Below are positions 1-6,005 of a DNA stretch of 9,742 bases, piece after piece (within the stretch, counting starts at the first letter, position 1; every line of letters begins with the position of its first letter). The notes below the pieces were generated by a model that worked only from the letters and a program-made list of their open reading frames with translations, was not told the DNA's origin and did not search any database. The DNA is taken from contig JAQGMD010000203.1 of NCBI GenBank assembly GCA_028292565.1, positions 1 to 9,742 of the forward strand. The letters are read 5' to 3'. The translations under genes were made by a program, and so were the position numbers. This DNA comes from Burkholderia sp. GTDB lineage: Bacteria; Pseudomonadota; Gammaproteobacteria; Burkholderiales; Burkholderiaceae.

Positions 1-30
1 CTATGGATTGATAAAAATCGTATAAAGAGC

Positions 31-36
31 GGAGGT
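31..36 (+). promoter_or_regulatory. Ribosome binding site of the PhoX-family gene
   Basis: GGAGGT lies four bases before the ATG at 41. It is a near-perfect Shine-Dalgarno match and decides this start over the in-frame ATG seven codons later (62-64), which lacks one. The 30 bases to its left show no well-spaced promoter, so the promoter is probably outside the window. Confidence 0.8.
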
Positions 37-40
37 ACGC

Positions 41-1921
41 ATGGCCAAGGATTTCTCGACGATGGAAGACAGCAATCGCTCTTCCAACACCGACATTCAT
101 TTCGTATCGCAACCCGGGCGCAGGATACTGCTCAAGGGTGCAATCGCGGCAAGCCTCTCCGGTCTCCTTGCGGGATGTGCTGCCACCGGAATGCGACGCG
201 GTACATTGAGCTTCAAGCCGATTCCTGGGGCTGGCACCGACACGCTCGTGGTGCCGGAAGGGTATCTGGCCGAAGCCTTTGCCGCGTGGGGTGAACCTGT
301 GGGTATCGCCGGTGCGATGCCGGCGTTCAAGGAAGACGCGAGCAATTCCGCTGCCGATCAGGAAGTGCAGATGGGGATGCACCATGACGGCATCCATTAC
401 TTTCCGCTGGACGGATCGCGGCGCGGCTTGCTGGTCATGAACCATGAGTACACCGACGATGGCCTGTTGCATCCGGATGGCATGAAGACCTGGACTCCTG
501 ACAAAGTCAAGAAGGCGCAAGCTGCACACGGCATATCGGTTACCGAAATCGAGCAGAAGGATGGCCGCTGGCAAATGGTTCGTCCCAGCCGCTATGCGCG
601 GCGCTTTACCGCCAATACGCCATTCGCAATTGGCGGGCCTGCGGCGGGACACAGATTGATGCAAACAGCCGCCGATCCAACCGGTCATATCGCGCTTGGC
701 ACGTTCAACAATTGCGCGAGTGGCATGACGCCGTGGGGCACGTATCTTTCGGGCGAAGAAAACTTCGCAAATTACTTTGACGGTGGCGACAAACCGGATG
801 CCCATCAAACGCGCTGGGGCGTGAAAAAGACGGGACTGTTTCGCTGGGGTGAACACGACGAGCGCTTCAACGCGGTGAAGAATCCGAACGAGTTCAACCG
901 CCACGGCTGGGTGGTCGAGGTCGATCCGATGGATCCGACCAGTACGCCGATCAAGCGCACGGCAATAGGCCGCGCCGCGCACGAAGGCGCCTGGGTCGCC
1001 GTGACGAAGGACGGCCGCGCGGTTGTGTATTCGGGTGAAGACGCGCGCTTCGAATACATCTACAAGTTCGTGAGCCGCGACCGGATTGCGCCGGGCGGCG
1101 CCAAAGCCAACCGCGAATTGCTTGATCATGGAACGCTGTATGTTGCTCGCTTCGATAGCGCTGGCAGCGGCCGCTGGATTCCGATGGTCCATGGCACCGG
1201 CCCGCTGACCGCGGCCAACGGATTTACAGACCAGGGTGAAATCGTCATCAGGTCGCGCCAGGCCAGCGACCTGCTGGGCGCGACAAAAATGGATCGTCCT
1301 GAGTGGCTCGCCATCGATCCGAAGTCGGGCGAAGTGTACTGCACGCTCACCAACAACTCATCACGCGGCACTGCGGGCAACCCCGGTGTCGATGCGGCCA
1401 ACCCCCGCGCCAACAATGTGATGGGCGCCATCATTCGGTGGAAAGAGAAAAGCGACTTCGACAGTACCGAGTTCACCTGGAACCACCTGGTGCTGGCCGG
1501 CGATCCGACCAACCAGCGGGCGGATGCCAAAGGGAATATCAAAGGCGACATCTTCGCTTGCCCGGACGGCATCACCTTCGACAGCCGCGGCGTGTTGTGG
1601 GTCCAGACCGATGCGCACGCGACGCAGAAGTACAAGGGGGAAATGAAGAATGTCGGGAATAACCAGATGCTGGCCTGCGATCCGGCCACCGGGGAATTCC
1701 GGCGTTTCCTGACGGGCCCCGTGAATTGTGAGGTGACAGGCGTTACGCTGACGCCGGATGGGACCACCATGTTCATCAATATCCAGCATCCCGGGGAGAC
1801 GCCTTCGGATCGAAGTGATCCTGATGAACCGGGGAAGTTTTCGAAGTGGCCTTATGGTGGGCGGCCGCGGTCGGCTACTGTGGTGATACGCAAGCGGGAC
1901 GGTGGGGTGATTGGGACTTGA
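41..1921 (+). CDS. phoX: PhoX-family (DUF839) exported phosphatase
   Basis: This 626-residue protein has the family's usual length and conserved blocks. PhoX enzymes are exported phosphomonoesterases that release phosphate from organic esters and use iron and calcium rather than zinc. Visible blocks are MGMHHDGIHYFP (111-122), LLVMNHEYTDDGLLHPDG (130-147), NNCASGMTPWGTYLSGEEN (223-241), HGWVVEVDP (288-296), AHEGAW (313-318), YSGEDARFEYIYKF (330-343) and a C-terminal NCEVTGVTLTPDG (562-574). Cys225 sits where PhoX has its iron-liganding Cys, judged from the NC..G.TPWGT context. The N-terminus has a twin arginine (GRRILLKG, 26-33), a hydrophobic stretch and LLAGC ending at Cys46, so export is probably by Tat, possibly with lipid anchoring. 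Many DUF839 proteins are untested, so the exact substrate is inferred. The gene stands alone on the plus strand and faces the catabolic operon. Confidence 0.88.
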   Translation: MAKDFSTMEDSNRSSNTDIHFVSQPGRRILLKGAIAASLSGLLAGCAATGMRRGTLSFKPIPGAGTDTLVVPEGYLAEAFAAWGEPVGIAGAMPAFKEDASNSAADQEVQMGMHHDGIHYFPLDGSRRGLLVMNHEYTDDGLLHPDGMKTWTPDKVKKAQAAHGISVTEIEQKDGRWQMVRPSRYARRFTANTPFAIGGPAAGHRLMQTAADPTGHIALGTFNNCASGMTPWGTYLSGEENFANYFDGGDKPDAHQTRWGVKKTGLFRWGEHDERFNAVKNPNEFNRHGWVVEVDPMDPTSTPIKRTAIGRAAHEGAWVAVTKDGRAVVYSGEDARFEYIYKFVSRDRIAPGGAKANRELLDHGTLYVARFDSAGSGRWIPMVHGTGPLTAANGFTDQGEIVIRSRQASDLLGATKMDRPEWLAIDPKSGEVYCTLTNNSSRGTAGNPGVDAANPRANNVMGAIIRWKEKSDFDSTEFTWNHLVLAGDPTNQRADAKGNIKGDIFACPDGITFDSRGVLWVQTDAHATQKYKGEMKNVGNNQMLACDPATGEFRRFLTGPVNCEVTGVTLTPDGTTMFINIQHPGETPSDRSDPDEPGKFSKWPYGGRPRSATVVIRKRDGGVIGT

Positions 1922-2021
1922 GAGTTAGGCACCGCGGGCCCCTTGCACCGCATCCCGCGACGGCCGCCAAATTGCCGAACTTATTGCTGCGGGGCGCCTT
2001 AGCCTACATCCTGCCGCTGCA

Positions 2022-2055
2022 AAACATCCGGCGGGTCGCGACCCGCCGGATGTTT
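2022..2055. terminator. Bidirectional terminator, perfect 34-bp palindrome
   Basis: Two 17-base arms match perfectly around the centre TCGCGA (2036-2041). The arms begin with AAACATCCGG and end with CCGGATGTTT. Three more pairs (TGC 2018-2020 with GCA 2056-2058) extend the stem past a bulged A at 2021. It lies 100 bases after the PhoX stop and 9 bases after the hydroxylase stop on the other strand. The GC-rich stem bounded by AAA/TTT on both strands fits an intrinsic terminator serving both convergent genes. Confidence 0.8.
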
Positions 2056-2064
2056 GCAATGGAG

Positions 2065-3732
2065 CTACGTTCCGAGCAACTGCCCAATCACCCGTCCCGC
2101 CGCATCATTCGAATCCCCCCTCCAAGCCACAATCTGATCCGGCCGTATCAACACCAAATCCGCTTCATACAAATCCCGGGCTTCCTGCAGCGGCAAATCC
2201 ACCACCTTTAAATCCATCCCTCTCTGCTTCGCCGCCGACACGAACGGCGCAGAGTCAGCTGCCCCAAGCCTTAGTAACGTCCATTCAAACCCGAACAGGT
2301 CATAAAGCGAACGCCCATCACCCAGCCATAAATGCGGCGGCCGCCCGCCAGGACACGCCGAAGGTATGTACTGATTCGCCGAATCCGGCGGCGCAGCGGA
2401 TCCGTCAGCAACAATCGCAGGCGACCCATCGTAACGCCCACCGAACGTCACACCCGGGATATTAAACTCCGCGCGACCATGCGCTTCAAGATAAGCCGCC
2501 GCCTGTTCCCGCGCCGCGCGACCTGTCTCGCTGTCGTCTTCAATTTCCGGCACCGGCTTGAACAAGCCGAGCGAATCGGCGAAGGTCTTCGCATAGCCGG
2601 TATTGCGTACGGCAAGCGGCCGGCGTTCCGCTTCATAGCTGTCGAGCAGCTCAGGATCCGCCTGGCCCTTGATCACCGCAGCCAGCTTCCAGCCAAGGTT
2701 GACGGCATCTTCGACCGCCGTGTTGTAGCCGAGTCCCCCGGTCGGCGTGAACAGGTGCACCGCGTCCCCACCGAGAAACACACGGCCTTTCTGGAAATGT
2801 TCCGCCACCAGCGAATGTCCAGCGGTCCACGTGCCGCGCGAAAGGATCTCTACCGGGATCGGTGCGCCTACCGCCGTTTGGAACATCACGCGCGCATCTT
2901 CTTCGGTGACCTGCTCTTCGCTCTCGTGCGGTTTCAATTGCGTATGAAAGGCGAACTCGCCCTTGCCATCGACCGCCGCCATGAACGCCCTGCGCTCCGG
3001 GTTGAAGCAGACATTCATCCATGCCGGCGCATGCCGCACCGCTTCATAAAACTGCGGCGCGCGTACATAGATGGCGTACATCCGTCCACCCATGAAATCG
3101 CGCACGACGCCGGTCTCCCCGGAATAGCGGAAGCCGAGTTGCCGACGTACCGCACTGCGCGGTCCGTCGGCGCCGACCAGGTAAGCGGCCGACAAGGTTT
3201 GCTTTGCACCGTCCGTGACGCGTTCGACATCGGCCTCGACGCGATCGCCAATGTCGCGGAATGCAGTCATGCGCCAGCCGTAGTTGACCGACACGCCGGG
3301 CAGCGCTTCCGCATGCTTGTGCAACACCGATTCCACATATTTTTGCGACACGCGATGCGGCAATTCTGCGGCACTCCAGGAGCCCGACAGCGAACTTGCC
3401 TTCGCTTTAGCTTCACGTGCAGTAGGCAAGCGGAAACGGCCCAGCTCATGTTTTGCATAACGGGTGAAGTAGGCGATATCCGTCGGAAAATCCGGCGGCA
3501 AGCCGAGACTGCGGATTTCATCGGCGAAGCCCAGGCGGCGGAAGTGCTCCATGGTGCGGGCTTGCGTGGCGTTTGCCTGCGGATTGAAGGCAGTGCCCGG
3601 TTTGTCATCGACCAGCACGACGGCAATACCGCGACGGCCGAGTTCGTTGGCGAGCATCAAACCGCATGGACCGCCGCCAATGACGATGACGGAAGTCTTT
3701 TCAGGCAGGGCAGGTGGTGCGTTTACATTCAT
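2065..3732 (-). CDS. FAD-dependent aromatic hydroxylase (probably hydroxyquinol-forming)
   Basis: This 555-residue single-component flavoprotein monooxygenase belongs to the PheA/MhpA/TfdB-like group. It would hydroxylate a phenolic substrate using NAD(P)H, O2 and FAD. The dinucleotide motif GGGPCG is at 19-24 and is followed by the acidic VDD at 41-43. The GADGPRS motif is at 187-193, and the FAD ribityl-binding block GRVFLGGDAVHLFTP at 316-330. The C-terminus (about 460-555) resembles the thioredoxin-like tail of this group and ends with LIRPDQIVAWR (528-538). I chose the ATG at 3732 because the flavin fold starts 15 residues later and this start sits two bases after the preceding stop. A longer reading to 3834 would run 34 codons into the reductase gene. 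The ribosome binding site is weak, which suggests translational coupling. Its neighbours handle hydroxyquinol, so the substrate is inferred to be resorcinol, a dihydroxybenzoate or a relative. Confidence 0.87.
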   Translation of the reverse strand: MNVNAPPALPEKTSVIVIGGGPCGLMLANELGRRGIAVVLVDDKPGTAFNPQANATQARTMEHFRRLGFADEIRSLGLPPDFPTDIAYFTRYAKHELGRFRLPTAREAKAKASSLSGSWSAAELPHRVSQKYVESVLHKHAEALPGVSVNYGWRMTAFRDIGDRVEADVERVTDGAKQTLSAAYLVGADGPRSAVRRQLGFRYSGETGVVRDFMGGRMYAIYVRAPQFYEAVRHAPAWMNVCFNPERRAFMAAVDGKGEFAFHTQLKPHESEEQVTEEDARVMFQTAVGAPIPVEILSRGTWTAGHSLVAEHFQKGRVFLGGDAVHLFTPTGGLGYNTAVEDAVNLGWKLAAVIKGQADPELLDSYEAERRPLAVRNTGYAKTFADSLGLFKPVPEIEDDSETGRAAREQAAAYLEAHGRAEFNIPGVTFGGRYDGSPAIVADGSAAPPDSANQYIPSACPGGRPPHLWLGDGRSLYDLFGFEWTLLRLGAADSAPFVSAAKQRGMDLKVVDLPLQEARDLYEADLVLIRPDQIVAWRGDSNDAAGRVIGQLLGT

Positions 3733-3734
3733 CT

Positions 3735-4805
3735 TCAAACTTTTCGTGGTGCTGTGCCGTCGTATGCGTTTTGCAGAAGTGCGCGGATGGCCGCGCGTTC
3801 GACAGGGCGGGGATTCCAGTAGGGGTTGGCGCAAGCGAGGTCGGCCGCGCGATCGAGGTCGGTTTCCTGCATGCCGAGCGCACGCAGTGAGACCGGTGCG
3901 CCATTGGTCAGCGCGAGTTCACGGACGCCTTGTGCGGCGTCGTCGGTGCCGAGCGCGCGAGCAATCCGCTGCATCGCTTCCGGCGCGTGCGCAGCGTTGT
4001 AAGCCAATGCGTGTGGCAACACGACGGTATGCGTTTCCGCATGAGGCAGGTTGAAGCTGCCGCCGAGTGTGTGGCACAGCTTGTGATGGAGCGCCATGCC
4101 AACATTGCCAAGCACAGTGCCGCACAGCCATGCGCCATACAGCGCCTTGCTGCGGGCGTCTATATCGTCGGAGCGCGCGTGTATGCCAGGCAATCCCTGC
4201 GCCAGTGCGCGTATGCCTTCCTCGGCCATCAGGCTCATCACCGGATTGGTGTCTTTCGCATACAGGCCTTCGGCCGCATGAGCGATTGCATTGATGCCGC
4301 TGGTAATCGACAGGCCAACCGGCAGCGACAAAGTGAGTTCCGGATCGTAAATCACCGACTTCGGCAGCACGCGCGCATCGTTGCCGGTGCGCTTCATGCC
4401 GGCTTCGGTGATGCCATAGATCGGCGTCATTTCGCTGCCGGCGTAGGTGGTCGGGATCGCGAGGATGGGCAGGGTGCTGTCCGATTCCAAAGCGATTGCC
4501 TTGCCGAGGCCGACAGTGGAACCACCGCCGATCGCTATCGCGCAGTCCGCGCCGAGCGAACGAGCCAACTCTCGTGCCTCGCGTGCGACTTCGATCGGCA
4601 CATGCATGGCAGCGCGGTCGAATATTCCGGCAACGCGTTCACCAAGGCGTGCCGCCAGCGCCTGTGCCTGGTCGCGTTGTTCGGGCGTGCTGAGCAATAG
4701 TGCGCGTTTGGCGCCGAGTGCGAGCACTTCACGCTCGAGGTGCTGCAGGCTGCCTGCGCCGAACACGACATGCGCCGGTCGGCCGTTGTATACAAATTCA
4801 TTCAT
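3735..4805 (-). CDS. Maleylacetate reductase
   Basis: This 356-residue member of the iron-containing alcohol dehydrogenase superfamily is expected to reduce maleylacetate to 3-oxoadipate with NAD(P)H. The nucleotide-binding GGGST is at 93-97 and IPTTYAGSEMTPIYG, typical of maleylacetate reductases, at 117-131. The second domain has GINAIAHAAEG (170-180), HHKLCHTLGG (240-249) and LPHAETHT (253-260). By alignment with FucO-type dehydrogenases, three of the four metal ligands are retained as His176, His241 and His255. The first, Asp, is Asn172 here. Length is normal for the family. The ATG overlaps the dioxygenase stop by four bases (ATGA), and the stop lies two bases before the hydroxylase start, so this is the middle gene of a translationally coupled operon. 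The dioxygenase upstream makes the call firm. Confidence 0.93.
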   Translation of the reverse strand: MNEFVYNGRPAHVVFGAGSLQHLEREVLALGAKRALLLSTPEQRDQAQALAARLGERVAGIFDRAAMHVPIEVAREARELARSLGADCAIAIGGGSTVGLGKAIALESDSTLPILAIPTTYAGSEMTPIYGITEAGMKRTGNDARVLPKSVIYDPELTLSLPVGLSITSGINAIAHAAEGLYAKDTNPVMSLMAEEGIRALAQGLPGIHARSDDIDARSKALYGAWLCGTVLGNVGMALHHKLCHTLGGSFNLPHAETHTVVLPHALAYNAAHAPEAMQRIARALGTDDAAQGVRELALTNGAPVSLRALGMQETDLDRAADLACANPYWNPRPVERAAIRALLQNAYDGTAPRKV

Positions 4806-5650
4806 GATGCCCCCGCTTCCGGATTCAGCACGAAGTCGAAGTCAAGCGTGTAGAAGGGCGCCGGGCCGTCCTCATGGCGGACCCAATCGGCGACCAGCGT
4901 CGACCGCACGCCAAACACCGCATCCGAGTCGAGGTATTCGTCGCCATTACGGAAGACATGGGTGATCAGTGTCTGGTAGCCGGGCGCCTTGATCATGAAG
5001 TGCAGGTGCGCGGGCCGCCAGGAATGCCGGCCGAGGGCCTTCAGCATGCTGCCCACCGGCCCGTCGTTGGGAATCGAGTAGGGCTCGGCAAGAATAGAGC
5101 GGAAATTGAAACTGCCGTCGGCACGGCTGTGCAGGCGGCCACGTGCGCGATGCTGGTGTTCGCCCGGGTATTGCACATCGTAGTTGCCGTCTTCGTCCGA
5201 CTGCCATACCTCGATCAGCGCGCCGGCCACCGGCGTGCCGTCCACGCCGCGGACAGTGCCGCTGACTATGCACGGCTCGCCTTTCGCGCCGTTCGAGATG
5301 TCGTCGCCATTGTCATAGTCCGGCGCGCCTTCGACAAAGAATGGACCGAATACGGTCGATTCGGTGCAGCCCGCCGGCTTGGTATTGTTCTGCGCGGTCA
5401 CCAGCATCGACAGGCCGAGCGTATCGGACAGCAGGATAAATTCCTGGCGTTTGTCGTCGGTGACGTGCCCGACCTCGGTGAGGAAGCGGATCGCGGAAAA
5501 CCATTCGTCTTCGGTGAGTCGAACGTCGCGCGCGAAAGCGTGCAGGTGCTGCACCAGGCTGGTCATGATCGTACGCAGGCGCTCGTCCTTGGAGCCGGAA
5601 ATCGATGCGAGTACGGCCTGGGTGATGGTGTCTTCGTTAATGTTTTTCAT
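4802..5650 (-). CDS. Hydroxyquinol 1,2-dioxygenase (intradiol)
   Basis: This 282-residue non-haem Fe(III) intradiol dioxygenase opens hydroxyquinol (1,2,4-trihydroxybenzene) between its ortho hydroxyls to give maleylacetate. The N-terminal helical dimerisation domain covers about residues 10-95. The catalytic beta domain follows, starting around ESTVFGPFFVEGAP (97-110). The four iron ligands are visible as Tyr157 (GNYDVQ), Tyr191 (AEPYSIP), His215 and His217 (RPAHLHF), with the conserved Arg212 beside them. ITHVFRNGDEYLDSDAVFGV (229-248) fits the hydroxyquinol branch better than catechol or chlorocatechol dioxygenases, which usually have Gln near position 231. It is the first gene of the operon, with AAGGAG four bases before the ATG and a divergent control region upstream. 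Chlorocatechol activity cannot be excluded, but the neighbouring reductase and hydroxylase favour hydroxyquinol. Confidence 0.93.
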   Translation of the reverse strand: MKNINEDTITQAVLASISGSKDERLRTIMTSLVQHLHAFARDVRLTEDEWFSAIRFLTEVGHVTDDKRQEFILLSDTLGLSMLVTAQNNTKPAGCTESTVFGPFFVEGAPDYDNGDDISNGAKGEPCIVSGTVRGVDGTPVAGALIEVWQSDEDGNYDVQYPGEHQHRARGRLHSRADGSFNFRSILAEPYSIPNDGPVGSMLKALGRHSWRPAHLHFMIKAPGYQTLITHVFRNGDEYLDSDAVFGVRSTLVADWVRHEDGPAPFYTLDFDFVLNPEAGAS

Positions 5651-5654
5651 TGGT

Positions 5655-5660
5655 CTCCTT
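5655..5660 (-). promoter_or_regulatory. Ribosome binding site of the dioxygenase
   Basis: On the minus strand AAGGAG is followed by ACCA and the ATG at 5650. It is the strongest translation signal of the operon. The two downstream genes have only weak sites and appear coupled to the gene before them. Confidence 0.8.
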
Positions 5661-5692
5661 GCGACATGACCGGTAATTAAAATTTTTCGACA

Positions 5693-5720
5693 ACTATACG
5701 GCGCTATTCGTGGGAATCAA
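5693..5720 (-). promoter_or_regulatory. Candidate sigma-70 promoter of the hydroxyquinol operon
   Basis: Reading the minus strand, TTGATT (5720-5715) is followed after 16 bases by TATAGT (5698-5693). The start of transcription would fall near 5686, leaving a leader of roughly 36 bases. The -35 element lies inside the LysR-type dyad at 5703-5725. Assigned by eye only. Confidence 0.45.
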
Positions 5721-5725
5721 ATAGC
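5703..5725. promoter_or_regulatory. LysR-type operator: dyad around T-N11-A
   Basis: GCTATT (5703-5708) and AATAGC (5720-5725) are perfect inverted copies separated by exactly 11 bases, giving the T-N11-A core of LysR-type regulator sites. The dyad lies between the dioxygenase gene and the divergent regulator remnant and overlaps the -35 of the operon promoter. A second, smaller dyad (ATTC-N4-GAAT, 5706-5717) is nested in it. The position, spacing and neighbouring remnant together make this a likely operator. Confidence 0.55.
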
Positions 5726-5730
5726 CCATT

Positions 5731-5875
5731 GTGAAAAATCTTTTCCATCTGGATTGAATTGTTCGTGCAGGTGGCGGAGACAGGCATTATTTCGAAGGCG
5801 GCGGAAAAGCTCGGCATGTCTGATCGAATGCCAGTTGGAACCCATCGCTCAGGTATCGCACGCCACGGAGCGTAA
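5731..5875 (+). pseudogene. Remnant of a divergent LysR-type regulator (N-terminal HTH only)
   Basis: The plus strand after 5750 reads WIELFVQVAETG (5750-5785) and then ISKAAEKLGMSDR (5789-5827). This matches the recognition pattern of LysR-type helix-turn-helix domains (F..VAE.GSF..AAE.L..S). The frame has no start of its own because TGA precedes it at 5732-5734. A GTG at 5731 starts a neighbouring frame reading VKNLFHLD, which hits TGA at 5755-5757. Joining the two frames gives a normal LysR N-terminus, so a one-base shift near 5749-5755 is likely. Similarity ends soon after MSDR, and the frame stops with TAA at 5873-5875. No effector-binding domain follows. Divergent placement from a catabolic operon is the standard position for its activator. 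The call rests on a short match, but the context is strong. Confidence 0.6.
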
Positions 5876-5924
5876 TCCAAAATGCTCGACGAAGGGCAAA
5901 AAATCCGTGTCCGCAAAGTGAAGA

Positions 5925-5980
5925 CTGCAGGACGCGCACGGCGCGCCCTGCAGTTCCGGTGCGCACGGCGCACCCTGCAG
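5925..5980. repeat. Pair of ACG-loop hairpins / 27-bp tandem repeat
   Basis: A 20-base unit (5934-5953) is repeated at 5961-5980 with one difference, at a spacing of 27 bases. Each copy ends in CTGCAG, and a third CTGCAG lies at 5925. The first copy folds as CTGCAGG, a mismatch, CGCGC, loop ACG, GCGCG, a mismatch and CCTGCAG (5925-5953). The second folds as a perfect GGTGCGC-ACG-GCGCACC (5958-5974). GGACGCG (5930-5936) can also pair with CGCGTCC (5981-5987). The pair lies between the ends of the convergent regulator remnant and lipoprotein gene, as expected of REP-like palindromes or a terminator. There is no U-tract. Confidence 0.65.
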
Positions 5981-6005
5981 CGCGTCCGAATTCCCCGCTT
6001 TACGC

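Noticed and set aside
1126..1779. 217-codon minus-strand ORF
   Set aside because: It lies opposite the PhoX-family gene, has no translation signal, and has no family features.
2332..3822. 496-codon plus-strand ORF
   Set aside because: It runs antisense to the FAD hydroxylase, is rich in Arg/His/Cys, and has no ribosome binding site or recognisable domain. It is a by-product of GC-rich codon use in the real gene.
3733..3834. N-terminal extension of the hydroxylase by 34 residues
   Set aside because: It would overlap the reductase gene and adds an Arg/Pro-rich, feature-free stretch before the flavin fold. The ATG at 3732 fits operon spacing.
3930..4700. 256-codon plus-strand ORF
   Set aside because: It is antisense to the maleylacetate reductase, whose motifs and operon fit are clear. 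No domain is visible.
4874..5680. 268-codon plus-strand ORF
   Set aside because: It is antisense to the hydroxyquinol dioxygenase, which has all its iron ligands, and runs into its promoter region.
5925..5980. CRISPR-like repeat
   Set aside because: There are only two copies, the spacer is seven bases, and each unit is self-complementary. It behaves as a hairpin repeat, not an array.
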